In this document: one piece after another, positions 53,349-62,512 of the stretch | How positions within the stretch are numbered: the first letter of the stretch is position 1 | How the letters are laid out: each line of letters opens with the position of its first letter | Origin: Mesoterricola sediminis | Lineage (GTDB): Bacteria > Acidobacteriota > Holophagae > Holophagales > Holophagaceae | NCBI RefSeq assembly: GCF_030295425.1 | Contig: NZ_AP027081.1 | Location: 1,302,001-1,366,000 of the forward strand | Direction: 5' to 3' | DNA: 64,000 bases | Notes under the pieces: generated by a model | Seen by the model: only the letters and a program-made list of their open reading frames with translations | What the model was told of the DNA's origin: nothing | Databases searched by the model: none | Program-made: the position numbers and the translations under genes

Positions 53349-53741
53349 TCAGGCGTGGGGGGCGCCCTGGTCCTCCGCCCAGCGGCAGGCCCGGGCCAGG
53401 GAGGTCTCGAAATCGGTCAGCTTGAAGGGCTTGCGCAGGAAGTCAAAGACGCCGAGCCGCTGGGCCTTCCGGGCCAGCTCCTCGCTGGCGTACCCGGTCA
53501 TGAGGATGCAGGGCACCGCGGGGGCCCGCTCCCGGAGGTAGGCCAGCAGCTCCAGGCCGGACTTGCCCCCGGGCATGTTCTGGTCGGTGACGACGACGGC
53601 GGGCTTCCAGCCCTCCCACCCCGCGAGGGCGGCCTCGGCCGTCTCCGCGCCGAAGACGCGGTAGCCCAGGGAGGCCAGGGCGTCCACGAGGAGCTCCCGG
53701 AAATCCTCCTCGTCGTCGACGATCAGGACGGGGCCGCGCAT
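53349..53741 (-). CDS. Receiver-only response regulator
   Basis: 130 residues starting at ATG 53741, which shares a base with the stop of the upstream HD-GYP gene (TGATG). Complete receiver: VDDEEDF, phospho-Asp in VVTDQNMPGG, LMTGYAS with Thr, LRKPF with Lys. No output domain. It resembles the receiver of the upstream gene closely in many stretches (AETAEAAL, ILMTGYAS), so the two likely arose by duplication and may compete for the same kinase. Confidence 0.9.
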   Translation of the reverse strand: MRGPVLIVDDEEDFRELLVDALASLGYRVFGAETAEAALAGWEGWKPAVVVTDQNMPGGKSGLELLAYLRERAPAVPCILMTGYASEELARKAQRLGVFDFLRKPFKLTDFETSLARACRWAEDQGAPHA

Positions 53742-55174
53742 CACCGGTACTCCGCTTCCGGCTTGAGTTCGTCCTTGGTGAGGAGGTAGACGCCGCCGTC
53801 CAGGAAGATGCGGAGGGCGTCCGCGTCCAGGAGGCCCGCCTGGGTCTCGGCCTCGAGGATCTCCAGGCTCTTGGGGATGGTCACGGCGGCCTTGTAGGGC
53901 CGGTCCGCGGCGACGAGGGCGTCGTAGACGTCGCAGATGGCCATCAGCTTGGCCTGGACGGGGATCTGCGGGGCCTTGAGGCCGCGCGGGTAGCCCATGC
54001 CGTTGAGGCGCTCGTGGTGCGTGTAGGCGATCTCGGGCAGGTCCGCCAGGGGCCCCGTCCAGGGGATCTGCTGGAGGAACTGCCAGGTCTTGGTGACGTG
54101 GCTGTTGATCTCCCGGCGCTCGTCCTCGGAGAGGCTGCCCTTGGGGATCCGCAGGGCGGCGATGTCCTCGGGCTCCAGGATCCGGGCCCGGCCGGACTGG
54201 AAGTGGGTGAAGGCGAGATCCTCGAGGTCGCCCATGGCCTCCTTCACCTCCTGGGGGAGGACCTTGGGCTCGTTGCAGCGGAGGATCAGGTCCATGAGCC
54301 GCCGCGTCTCCTCCTTGCGGGAGGCCATGAGGACGTCGAAGGCCCCCTCCTCGAAGGGCTCGCCGCGCCGCCAGGCCTCCAGGATCCTGGCCGCCACGCC
54401 CTCGAGGTCGCGCTGGTGGAGGCGCTGGAGGATGCGCTCGAGGCGCTCCGGCTCCAGCTTCCGGGCCTTGGTCAGCACCTGCTCCCTGACGCCGACCTTG
54501 CCGAAGTCGTGGAGGAGGCTCGCGTACTCGAGCTCCTTCAGCTGGTCCAGGGTGAACCGCACCGGGCCGTAGGCGCCGCCCTCGGTGGCGTTGACGGCCT
54601 CCGCCAGGGCGACGGTGAGCTTCGCGACGCGCTTGCTGTGGCCCTTGGTGGAGGGGTCCCGGGCTTCAATGGCGAACACCGACGCGTGGACGAAACCCTC
54701 GAAGAGGTTCTCGATGTCGTCCTTGAGCTTCACGACCTCCCGGGTGCGCTCCTGGACCCGGGCCTCCAGCTCGGCCTGGTAGCGCTCGTTGTCCCGCAGG
54801 GCCTTGTAGTAGTTCAGGGTGCGGACGAGGCTGGCCTCCAGCTCCGCCAGCTTGAACGGCTTCTGGATGTAGTCGTAGGCGCCCAGCTTCATGGCCTGGA
54901 GGGCCGTCTCGAGGGACGCGTACCCGGTCATGAGGATGCAGAGCGTCTTCTCGTCCCGCTCCTTGACCCGCTTCATGAGGTCCAGGCCCGACATGCCGCC
55001 GGGCATGTTCAGGTCCGTGAAGATGATCGCGAAATGCTTGCGGTCGACCAGCTCCAGGGCCGCCTCGGCGGTCTCGGCGCCCTCGCAGAGATACCCCATG
55101 CTTTCCAGGGCTTCCACCAGGAGGGTCCGGAAATCGGATTCGTCGTCGACGATCAGGATGTTGTGGGTGTCCAT
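53741..55174 (-). CDS. Response regulator with HD-GYP-like output
   Basis: 477 residues. Receiver at about 1-120 (VDDESDF, FTDLNMPGG, LMTGYAS, IQKPF), a coiled coil (QAELEARVQERTREVVKLKDDI), then an HD domain with LLHDFGKVGVREQ. About 130 residues separate this from the second half, HHERLNGMGYPRG, which has Met where GRGYP is common. HD-GYP proteins cleave c-di-GMP; the long insertion and changed motif leave activity uncertain. 36 bp after the DUF4136 gene region on the same strand. Confidence 0.87.
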   Translation of the reverse strand: MDTHNILIVDDESDFRTLLVEALESMGYLCEGAETAEAALELVDRKHFAIIFTDLNMPGGMSGLDLMKRVKERDEKTLCILMTGYASLETALQAMKLGAYDYIQKPFKLAELEASLVRTLNYYKALRDNERYQAELEARVQERTREVVKLKDDIENLFEGFVHASVFAIEARDPSTKGHSKRVAKLTVALAEAVNATEGGAYGPVRFTLDQLKELEYASLLHDFGKVGVREQVLTKARKLEPERLERILQRLHQRDLEGVAARILEAWRRGEPFEEGAFDVLMASRKEETRRLMDLILRCNEPKVLPQEVKEAMGDLEDLAFTHFQSGRARILEPEDIAALRIPKGSLSEDERREINSHVTKTWQFLQQIPWTGPLADLPEIAYTHHERLNGMGYPRGLKAPQIPVQAKLMAICDVYDALVAADRPYKAAVTIPKSLEILEAETQAGLLDADALRIFLDGGVYLLTKDELKPEAEYR

Positions 55175-55209
55175 AGGGGGGGGACCTGGACCCCTATCCT
55201 ACCCGAAGG

Positions 55210-55770
55210 TCAATGGGCCGGGGGCGGGAACCGGCTGAGCATTTCGTGGACGGCCTTGCCCACCTGGTGCTCGGCGTCCTCGGGGTCGTCCAGGCCGGTG
55301 AGGGCCCCCTCGGCCACCGCCTGCCAAACGAGCTGGTTGGTCTTGTTATCCACGATTTCCAGGATGATCGAGCCCTCCCGGAAGGTGCGGGCCTCCGTGA
55401 AGCTGGCGCCCACCCCGTAGCCCCAGGGGCGCCACCAGCCGTAGTGGGGGCCCACGGTCGTCGTGGTGTACACCGTGCCCTGCCGGTAGACCGGGTAGTA
55501 GGTGATCAGGACATCGGGCTCGCCGGTCTTTTCCATGCGCAGGCCCTTGGCCGCGAGCTCCCGCTCCACGGCGCCGCGGACGCGGCGGTCCATGATGGGA
55601 TTCTGGACCCCGTCGGACTTGCCGTTGGCCTTGGCGCTCTTGGCGTACCAGTCGAAGGTCTTGTAGCCCGCGTAGGGGGCGTGGCTGTCGTAGTCGTAGC
55701 GGATGGAATAGGGCGCGCACCCGGCCAGGGCCGCGAGGGCGAGGGGGATCGCGAGGGTCTTCAGGCGCAT
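55210..55770 (-). CDS. DUF4136 lipoprotein
   Basis: 186 residues. Lipobox LAALAGC at about residue 18, then DSHAPYAGYKTFDWY and a PDVLITYYPVYR stretch, the DUF4136 pattern. Periplasmic-face lipoprotein of unknown function. It carries the aromatic GPHYGWWRPWGYG segment common to this family. Confidence 0.88.
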   Translation of the reverse strand: MRLKTLAIPLALAALAGCAPYSIRYDYDSHAPYAGYKTFDWYAKSAKANGKSDGVQNPIMDRRVRGAVERELAAKGLRMEKTGEPDVLITYYPVYRQGTVYTTTTVGPHYGWWRPWGYGVGASFTEARTFREGSIILEIVDNKTNQLVWQAVAEGALTGLDDPEDAEHQVGKAVHEMLSRFPPPAH

Positions 55771-55808
55771 GGAGCCTCCTGCAAGGGGGTCAGGAACAAT
55801 GGATGCGC

Positions 55809-56885
55809 TCAGGGCGCCAGAGGTTTAACTTGGCCGTCCAGCCAGACCATGAAGCGTCCTTCATGGGCCCAGGGCAGGGCGAGGCCGTTGGCCTCGACCT
55901 CCTGGGTGTGGAAGTGCCCGGTCAGGAAGGTGAGGCCGGGGTGCTCGGCCGCGGCGGCCCGGAAGGCCTCCCGGGGGAAGGCCAGCTTGTAGGCCCGGTT
56001 CGTGGTGGCCAGGGCCCGCTCAAGACGGGCGGCCAGCTTCCGGGCGGCCCCCCTGGGGAGCAGCCTGGCGAGCAGCCACATGGGTCCGCTGCGGGAGACC
56101 AGGTTCCAGATCCGGTACTTCCGGTCGGCGGTGTTGATGAGGTCCCCGTGCTCGAAGGCCAGGCCCTCCCCCTCCAGGCCGCCGCCGAGGCCCTCGCCCA
56201 TGAGGTCGAAGCGCCGGGCATGGCGGTCCAGGAAGTAGTCCCGGTTGCCCAGCCACAGGCCCACCCAGCGGCCCTGGGCCCGCCGCGCGTCCACCCAGGC
56301 CAGGAAGGCCTCCTGGAGGGGGGTTTCCATGCCGGGCAGGCCCACCCACACCTCGAAGGTGTCGCCCAGGAACAGCCAATCGGCTTCCGGGTGGGCCGCG
56401 GTGGCGGCCGCCAGGCCCGTGAGCTCCCCGGACCAGTGGGGGTCGGCCACGAGGATCAGGGGGCGCGCCGGGTCGGGACGCCGGGCCCGGCCCCGGACCC
56501 AGCCCAGGGTGAGCAGCCAGCGGCGGTGGAGGAGGGGCAGGCAGCTGAGGACGAGGCCAAGGCCGCCCCCCAGGGTGTCGGCCACCCAGTCCAGGACATC
56601 GGGGCTGCGCCCCGGCACGAAGGCCTGGTGGATCTCGTCGGTGACCCCATAGAGGGAGACGAGCGCGAAGATGAGCAGGTGCCGCCGGTAGACCGGGAGG
56701 CCGCGGCTCGTGGTGCGGATCGCCACCTCCAGGGCCAGGGCCAGGGCGGCGAACTCGGTCGCGTGGGCCACCCAGTCCAGGGGATGGGCCAGCTCCACCC
56801 CCAGGGGCAGGGCGCTCTGGCTGCTCAGCCAGACGTTCACGATGAGGAGGGCGGCGGGCAGGGCCCAGATCCAGGGTCGGCGCAT
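55809..56885 (-). CDS. VanZ-like membrane domain fused to LpxH-like phosphatase
   Basis: 358 residues. The first about 130 form a VanZ-like domain with four hydrophobic segments (LDWVAHATEFAALALALEV; YGVTDEIHQAFVPGRSPDVLDWVADTLGG). The second part (about 143-358) is a calcineurin-like phosphoesterase: ADPHWSG, FLGDTFEVWVG, LGNRDYFLD, EHGDLIN and GHFHTQE, closest to UDP-2,3-diacylglucosamine hydrolase LpxH of lipid A synthesis. Such a fusion is unusual; it would tether the hydrolase to the inner membrane. Its neighbours (EamA-like and GT39) also suggest envelope lipid work. Confidence 0.88.
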   Translation of the reverse strand: MRRPWIWALPAALLIVNVWLSSQSALPLGVELAHPLDWVAHATEFAALALALEVAIRTTSRGLPVYRRHLLIFALVSLYGVTDEIHQAFVPGRSPDVLDWVADTLGGGLGLVLSCLPLLHRRWLLTLGWVRGRARRPDPARPLILVADPHWSGELTGLAAATAAHPEADWLFLGDTFEVWVGLPGMETPLQEAFLAWVDARRAQGRWVGLWLGNRDYFLDRHARRFDLMGEGLGGGLEGEGLAFEHGDLINTADRKYRIWNLVSRSGPMWLLARLLPRGAARKLAARLERALATTNRAYKLAFPREAFRAAAAEHPGLTFLTGHFHTQEVEANGLALPWAHEGRFMVWLDGQVKPLAP

Positions 56886-56946
56886 GTCCCTATGCTAAGC
56901 CCGGTCCCGGTCCCCGCGCACCTTCCCGGTGCGGCGGGAAGCCCGC

Positions 56947-58059
56947 TCAGAGGAAATCCGGCTCCACGAAGGTGTCGGGGTGCGCCTGGGCGATGGCCGC
57001 GAAGGTGTCGTAGTGCTCGAAGAAGAGGCTGGTGAGTGCGGGGTCGAAGAGCTTGCCGCCGTTCTCCCGGAGGTAGGCGAGCACGTCCTTCTCCTCCCAG
57101 GCCCGCTTGTACACACGCCGGTGGATCAGGGCGTCGTAGATGTCCACCAGGCAGGTGATCCGGGCCTCGATGGGGATCGCCTCCCCGGCCAAGCCCACCG
57201 GGTAGCCGGACCCGTCCCACTTTTCGTGGTGGCAGGCGGCGATGCGGGCCCCCATCTGGATGAAGGGCACCTTGGAATCCCGCAGGATGTTGGCCCCCAT
57301 GGCGGTGTGGGTCTTCATGATGATCCACTCCTCCTCCGTGAGGGCGCCCTCCTTCTGGAGGATCCGGTCGGGCACGCCGATCTTGCCGATGTCGTGCATG
57401 GGCGCTGCCGCTCGAATGGCCTCCTGCCGCGCCGGATCCCAGCCCAGGAGCCGGCCCATTTCCGCGGCGTAGAGGCCGATGCGGCGCACGTGGGCGCCCG
57501 TTTCGTTGTCCCGGTGCTCGGACGCGGAGATGAGCCGCAGGGCCACCTCTTCCCGGGAGGCCTTGATCTCCAGGGTCTGTTCCTGGACCCGCCGGGCCAG
57601 GACCGCCTCCCGGTCCAGGTAGTCCAGCTCCAGCATCCGCCGGCGCAGGGCGTTGGCCACGGCGATGAGGATGTCGTTGGTCTTGAAGGGCTTGAGGACG
57701 TAGCCGTAGGCCCCGTTCCGCAGGCACTCCATGGCCATCTCCGTGTTGTCCAGGGAACTGACCATGACGAAGGCCACCTGGGGGATGCGGTGGGCCACCG
57801 CCTTCACCAGGGAGAGGCCCGTCATGCCCGGCATCTGGATATCGGAGAGGACCAGGTCGATGGGCCGCTGGTCCAGGAGCTCCAGGGTCTGGAAGGCGTC
57901 CGCGGCCTCGTGGCAGGAGAAGCCATGCTGGCGAAGGGTCCGGAGCAGCGCGACCCGGACGATCTCCTGGTCATCCACAACGAGGATATTGATGTCGTTG
58001 GGATCCTGGCCCGGCAGGGGCCAGTCGATGGGCAGGGCGCGGGGGCCGGCTTGGGTCAT
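56947..58059 (-). CDS. HD-GYP response regulator
   Basis: 370 residues. Receiver (about 20-140: VVDDQEI, VLSDIQMPGM, VSSLDN, LKPFK) followed by an HD-GYP domain with SEHRDNETGAHVRR, MHDIGKIGVPD and HHEKWDGSGYPVGL, the full c-di-GMP phosphodiesterase signature (HHExxDGxGYP). Very similar in layout to RpfG. No kinase adjacent. Confidence 0.94.
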   Translation of the reverse strand: MTQAGPRALPIDWPLPGQDPNDINILVVDDQEIVRVALLRTLRQHGFSCHEAADAFQTLELLDQRPIDLVLSDIQMPGMTGLSLVKAVAHRIPQVAFVMVSSLDNTEMAMECLRNGAYGYVLKPFKTNDILIAVANALRRRMLELDYLDREAVLARRVQEQTLEIKASREEVALRLISASEHRDNETGAHVRRIGLYAAEMGRLLGWDPARQEAIRAAAPMHDIGKIGVPDRILQKEGALTEEEWIIMKTHTAMGANILRDSKVPFIQMGARIAACHHEKWDGSGYPVGLAGEAIPIEARITCLVDIYDALIHRRVYKRAWEEKDVLAYLRENGGKLFDPALTSLFFEHYDTFAAIAQAHPDTFVEPDFL

Positions 58060-58104
58060 CTTGCGGACATTCTAGCCAGGGACCGGCATCCGGTCCCGCC
58101 CAAA

Positions 58105-58488
58105 TCACGGGTGCTTGGCCAGGCCCGTGAACGCCTGGAGGGCGACGCCGCAGACGATGAGGCCCAGGGCCGCCCAGCGCAGGGGCGGGATCCCCTCCCC
58201 GAGGAGCCAGCGGCAGAGCAGGGCGTTGGCCAGGAACCCCAGGGCGAGGAAGGGGTACGCGTAGTTCACTTCCACCAGGTTGAGGGCGCCGGCCCAGAGC
58301 ACCACGCTGAGGGCGTAGCAGCCGAGGCAGGTGAGGGTCCAGGGGTGGAGGCCGACCCGCAGGAGGGAGGGGAGGTCCCAGGTCATGCCCCCCACGGCCG
58401 TGAGGCCCTTCTTCATGGCGATCTGGGCGAAGGCGTTCAGGAGCACGCCGGCGAGGATGAGGGGCAGGGCCTTGACATAGGGATTCAT
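58105..58488 (-). CDS. EamA/ArnE-like small membrane protein
   Basis: 127 residues with four membrane segments, one half of a DMT-type transporter (FAQIAMKKGL, NYAYPFLALGF). This is the size of ArnE/ArnF, the half-size flippase subunits for undecaprenyl-phosphate-sugars. It starts 10 bp after the end of the GT39 gene, supporting a joint role in moving and transferring a lipid-linked sugar. The lone copy would need to homodimerise. Confidence 0.82.
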   Translation of the reverse strand: MNPYVKALPLILAGVLLNAFAQIAMKKGLTAVGGMTWDLPSLLRVGLHPWTLTCLGCYALSVVLWAGALNLVEVNYAYPFLALGFLANALLCRWLLGEGIPPLRWAALGLIVCGVALQAFTGLAKHP

Positions 58489-58498
58489 GGGGTCGTCC

Positions 58499-60229
58499 TC
58501 AGGAACGTTTGCGGAGCAGGAGGGCCTCGCCGCCCCCCACGGGAACGCGGAGCAGGATCTCAAAACGGGCGCGGGTGCCATCGTCCAGGCCGGTGCCCTT
58601 GTCCTCCCAGTCCCGGCGCATGGTCACCACCCGGTCCTCGGGGCCGACGGCCTCCAGCTGGGCCACGGTGCGGATCTCGGGCATGAGCTGGTCGGTGTAG
58701 ACCATGACGCCGCTGCGGATGGTCTGCCAGTAGACGACCTTGCGTCCATGGAGGAGGGGCGCCGCCTGGGCGGTCCACACCCGGTAGCCCTTGCGGGCGT
58801 CCAGGCGCTGGAAGCCCCAGGTGCCGGCCACCAGGAAGCAGAGCCCCAGGGTCACGGCGGTCTCCCGGACCAGGTGGCGCCCTTCGCCCAGCCAGGCGCG
58901 GGCCGCGAGGGAGACGGAACCCAGGACCAGAATCAGGGCGCAGAGGCGCAGGGGGCCCAGGTAGGGCGCCACCTCCGCCTGGAGCCGGGCGCCTCCGGCA
59001 TGGGCGAAGGCCACGGCGGCCAGGGCCAGGGCGGGGAGGCCCAGGGCGGCGGCGAGGGTGCCCCCCAGGCGGCGGATCCGGGCGGGGGAGACGGCCTCCA
59101 CGGCCAGGGGCTGGAGGAGGGCCGCCATCAGCAGGGCCAGGAAGGGGTAGATCATGAGGATGTACTTGCTCTGCTTGCTCTGGGAGCAGCTGAGCAGCAC
59201 GAGGGGCGCCAGCACCGCCGCCAGAAGGAAGCGGGCCAGGGGGCTCCTGGCCGCCCCGGATCGGCCGATGAAGAGGGCCAGGGCGGGGAGGAGCAGGGTC
59301 CAGGGGAAGAAGTCGCCGGCCAGGTAGAGCCCGTACTGGTAGAAGGGCTGGATATGGTCCCAGGCCTTCAGGGCCCGCTCGAAGTTCTGGTGGACGATCA
59401 TCTGGTAGGCGTAGGCCGGTCCGCCGCTGACGGCGGCGGCCACGTACCAGGGGGCGATGACCGCGGCCAGGAGGAGGAGGCCCTTGCCCAGGTGGATCCG
59501 GCCCAGCACCTTGAGGTCCCGCTGGATGGCCAGGAAGGTGCCCGCCACGCCGGCGGAGAGGACCAGGGCGAGGGGGCCCTTGGCGAGGAAGGCCAGGCCC
59601 AGGCACAGGTAGGCGGAGAGGAACCAGGTGCGCTCCTCCAGGGGGTACCGGGGCCGCGCGTGGTCCCGGACCAGGAGCCACCCCGCGGCCCAGGCCAGCC
59701 AGCTCCAGGCCAGCAGCGCCGCGAAGACCATGTCGATCTGGATCAGCTGGGACTGCCAGAGCCAGATGGGCGTCGAGACCAGGATCAGGCAGGCCAGGTC
59801 GCCCAGGTCCGCCTGGAGGAAGCGCGCCGCCCACCGGCGGTACCCGAAGACGAAGATCGCCGAGGCCGCCACGCTGGGCAGGCGCAGGGCCCAGGCCGCG
59901 ACCCCCTGGGTGAAGCCGAGGCCCCCGGTGAGCTTCTCGCCCGCGATCACCGAGGCCTTCATCAGCCAGTAGAAGAGGATGGGCTTTTCCGAATAGGGCT
60001 CCCCGTTGAGCCAGGGCAGCAGCCAGGTTCCCCGGAGCCGCATCTCCTTCACGCACTGGGCGAAATCGGGTTCGTCCGGGGACCACAGGTCCCGGCAGGC
60101 GAAGACGGCCAGGAGCAGGAGGGCGAAGAGGAGGGGCACCCGGTTCCGGTGCAGCCAGGCCCGGACGGGCCCCGGCGCCGGGGACGCGGGGAGGCTGCAG
60201 GAGGGGCCTTCGAAGGAGGTTCCGGACAT
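58499..60229 (-). CDS. GT39-family glycosyltransferase (ArnT-like)
   Basis: 576 residues with about 11-12 membrane segments. The first periplasmic loop has RDLWSPDEPDFAQCVKEM, the DE motif of GT39/GT83 enzymes (ArnT/Pmt), followed by WLNGEPYSEKPILFYWL, the second conserved motif. These transfer a sugar from a polyprenyl-phosphate donor to lipid A or protein. With the ArnE-like gene this suggests lipid A or glycolipid decoration. Start at ATG 60229; the C-terminal about 120 residues are a soluble domain. Substrate not known. Confidence 0.88.
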   Translation of the reverse strand: MSGTSFEGPSCSLPASPAPGPVRAWLHRNRVPLLFALLLLAVFACRDLWSPDEPDFAQCVKEMRLRGTWLLPWLNGEPYSEKPILFYWLMKASVIAGEKLTGGLGFTQGVAAWALRLPSVAASAIFVFGYRRWAARFLQADLGDLACLILVSTPIWLWQSQLIQIDMVFAALLAWSWLAWAAGWLLVRDHARPRYPLEERTWFLSAYLCLGLAFLAKGPLALVLSAGVAGTFLAIQRDLKVLGRIHLGKGLLLLAAVIAPWYVAAAVSGGPAYAYQMIVHQNFERALKAWDHIQPFYQYGLYLAGDFFPWTLLLPALALFIGRSGAARSPLARFLLAAVLAPLVLLSCSQSKQSKYILMIYPFLALLMAALLQPLAVEAVSPARIRRLGGTLAAALGLPALALAAVAFAHAGGARLQAEVAPYLGPLRLCALILVLGSVSLAARAWLGEGRHLVRETAVTLGLCFLVAGTWGFQRLDARKGYRVWTAQAAPLLHGRKVVYWQTIRSGVMVYTDQLMPEIRTVAQLEAVGPEDRVVTMRRDWEDKGTGLDDGTRARFEILLRVPVGGGEALLLRKRS

Positions 60230-60326
60230 CCCTCCATCGTCGCCGGGGCGGCCCCAAAGGGCAATTGGTCCGTGGTTTCCCGGGGCCGCGGGCGCCGCCG
60301 GCCCCGCGCGGTGTAACCTGGAACCG

Positions 60327-61730
60327 ATGACCGGAATCCCCGTCCCCCTCGCCGAGCGCATGCGTCCCCGCACCATGGAAGAGGTGGTGGGCCAGGCCCA
60401 CCTCCTGGGCCCCCGGGGGGCCCTGCGGCGGCTCACCGCCGGGGGGCGCCTGCCCAGCCTGGTGCTCTGGGGGCCCCCCGGAACGGGCAAGACCACCCTG
60501 GCGCGGCTCCTGGCCCAGGCCACGGGACACACCTTCCTCGAATTCTCCGGCGCCTCCGGTTCCGCGGCCGAGCTCAAGAAGTTCCTCGGCGAGAACGCGG
60601 CCCAGCCCCTCTTCCGGAGCGTGCCCCCCGTCCTCTTCCTGGACGAGATCCACCGGTTCAACCGGGCCCAGCAGGACATCCTCCTGCCAAGCCTCGAGCG
60701 CGGCGAGGCCATCCTCGTGGGCGCCACGACGGAGAACCCGGCCTTCTACCTCAACCCGGCCCTGCGCAGCCGGTGCCAGCTCCTGCCCCTCAAGCCCATC
60801 GCCCCCGAGGACGTGCGCAAGGTCCTGGACCGCGCGTGGGCCCAGGAGCGGCCCGGCCTGGAGGCCCCCGCCGAGGCCCTGGAATGGCTGTCCCACTGGG
60901 CCGGCGGGGACCTGCGCAGCGCCCTGGCCGGCCTCGAGACCTGGCTCGCCATGGAGGCCCCGGACCTGGAGGGCCTGCGGGAGGCCCTGGGGGGCCGCCT
61001 CATGTACGACCGGGCCGACGGCCACTACGATCTGGCCAGCGCCTTCCAGAAGAGCCTGCGGGGCTCCGATCCCGACGCGGCCCTCTACTACCTCTCCCGC
61101 ATGATCCGGGGCGGCGAGGATCCCCGCTTCATCGCGCGGCGCCTCATGGTCTGCGCCGCCGAGGACGTGGGCAACGCGGATCCCATGGCCTTCATCATGG
61201 CGGAGGCCGCGAGCCGCGCCGCGGAGCAGATCGGGTGGCCCGAGGCCCGCATCCCCCTGGCCCAGGCCGTCATCTACGTGGCCAACGCCCCCAAGAGCAA
61301 CGCCACCGTGGCCGCCATCGACGCGGCCCTGGCCGCGCCCGACGCCCCCATCCCCGAGGCCATCGCCGACGCCCACACCGCCACGAGCCGCTCCGCGGGG
61401 AAGGGGGAAGGCTACTTCTACTCCCACCTGGACTATGACCGGCCCCAGGCCTTCCTCCCCGCGCCCCTGAGGGGCCAGGTCTTCCACCAGCCCCGGCGCC
61501 CCCAGGAACGCAACTGGCGGGACAAGGCCGAGCCCGACGCCGGGGCCCTCGGCGCCCTCTGGCGGGCCTGGACCGAGGCCCACCCCGAGGGCGGCGAGGT
61601 GCCCATGGACGCCTGGGCCGAGACCCTGGCCTGCAGCCGGGAGGCCCTGGCCCGCGCCCTCGCCAAGGCCACCGCCGGCACCTGGAGCCTCGCCCGGGTC
61701 CTGCGGGCCCTGCCGAGGGACGAGGCCTGA
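60327..61730 (+). CDS. rarA: Replication-associated recombination protein A (RarA/MgsA)
   Basis: 467 residues. AAA+ clamp-loader-like ATPase acting at stalled forks. RMRPRTMEEVVGQAHLLG, Walker A GPPGTGKTT, Walker B FLDEIHRFNRAQQD, sensor GATTENPAF and the C-terminal tetramer domain (ALYYLSRMIRGGEDPRFIARRL; YVANAPKSNATVAAI) are all present. Divergent from the GT39 gene. Confidence 0.96.
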   Translation: MTGIPVPLAERMRPRTMEEVVGQAHLLGPRGALRRLTAGGRLPSLVLWGPPGTGKTTLARLLAQATGHTFLEFSGASGSAAELKKFLGENAAQPLFRSVPPVLFLDEIHRFNRAQQDILLPSLERGEAILVGATTENPAFYLNPALRSRCQLLPLKPIAPEDVRKVLDRAWAQERPGLEAPAEALEWLSHWAGGDLRSALAGLETWLAMEAPDLEGLREALGGRLMYDRADGHYDLASAFQKSLRGSDPDAALYYLSRMIRGGEDPRFIARRLMVCAAEDVGNADPMAFIMAEAASRAAEQIGWPEARIPLAQAVIYVANAPKSNATVAAIDAALAAPDAPIPEAIADAHTATSRSAGKGEGYFYSHLDYDRPQAFLPAPLRGQVFHQPRRPQERNWRDKAEPDAGALGALWRAWTEAHPEGGEVPMDAWAETLACSREALARALAKATAGTWSLARVLRALPRDEA

Positions 61731-61840
61731 ACCGGGACCCCGGAACGGGAGGTCTTGCCGGCGTCTAATAAATGATTAATCTGTCCTGGGATGGCCCTCC
61801 CCCGCTTCAGGGACGGGGCTCCACCGCAGGAGACCTTCGC

Positions 61841-62386
61841 ATGAGCAAGACTTCGACCCTTTTCCTCTGCGCCCTCGCGTTCGCGGGCGCGACCCAGGGC
61901 AGCGCGGCCGAGAGGGCCTTCTCCCTCGAACTCGGCCTGGCCCGGCCCACCAGCGACCTCAAGGAATACAACAACGGCACCACCGGCCTGGCCCTGGGCG
62001 GCGCCTTCCAGGTCGACCTGGGCGACGGGCACCTGCTCCGGCCCCGCATCAGCCTGACCCGGTTCCAGGAGACCACGGGCTACTACGCCCTGAGCCAGGC
62101 GGCCCTGGCCGTGGACTACCTCTACTTCCTCGAAGGCCGCGCCGAGCGGGGCTTCTACGTGGACGGTGGCCTCGGCATCGCTTCCAACCGCTACACCTGC
62201 AGCACCAACCCCATATACGCCCAGGCCGACGAGAGGCCCGTGTTCAGCGTCGGCGCGGGCTACCAGTTCAACCGCGCCTGGGGCGTCGAGTTCCGCGCCA
62301 GCGCCTCCAAGTTCACGGACCGCACCACCGTCAACGCCGTCTCCAACGTCCAGTTCCTGGATGTCCTCGCCACCTACCGGTTCTAG
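61841..62386 (+). CDS. Outer-membrane beta-barrel protein
   Basis: 181 residues: signal peptide ending about ATQGSAAE, then strands with SLELGLARPTSDL, VDYLYFLEGRAERGFYVDGGLG and ending YRF, an aromatic C-terminal signature. A small OmpA/OmpX-like barrel. No ligand can be named. GGAG lies upstream of the ATG at normal spacing. A short AT-rich stretch (TAATAAATGATTAATC near 61766) upstream may hold its promoter. Confidence 0.8.
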   Translation: MSKTSTLFLCALAFAGATQGSAAERAFSLELGLARPTSDLKEYNNGTTGLALGGAFQVDLGDGHLLRPRISLTRFQETTGYYALSQAALAVDYLYFLEGRAERGFYVDGGLGIASNRYTCSTNPIYAQADERPVFSVGAGYQFNRAWGVEFRASASKFTDRTTVNAVSNVQFLDVLATYRF

Positions 62387-62414
62387 GTTCGCCCGAATCT
62401 TCGAGTCCCAGTCC

Positions 62415-62443
62415 GGGGACCCGCCCGTGGCGGGCGGGACCCC
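62415..62443. terminator. Bidirectional GC-rich terminator
   Basis: GGGGACCCGCCC and GGGCGGGACCCC flank a GTGGC loop with one A-A mismatch. It lies between the convergent barrel and pirin genes. Confidence 0.6.
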
Positions 62444-62512
62444 GCGTGCTGCCCGGAGCGGGGAGGGGCAGGGTCCCTCCGCCGGATGAACCGGGCGACA
62501 GGCCTTTGGCCG

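Noticed and set aside
58560-61583. 1007-codon frame spanning the GT39 and rarA genes
   Set aside because: Overlaps two well-supported genes and has the composition of a high-GC shadow frame.
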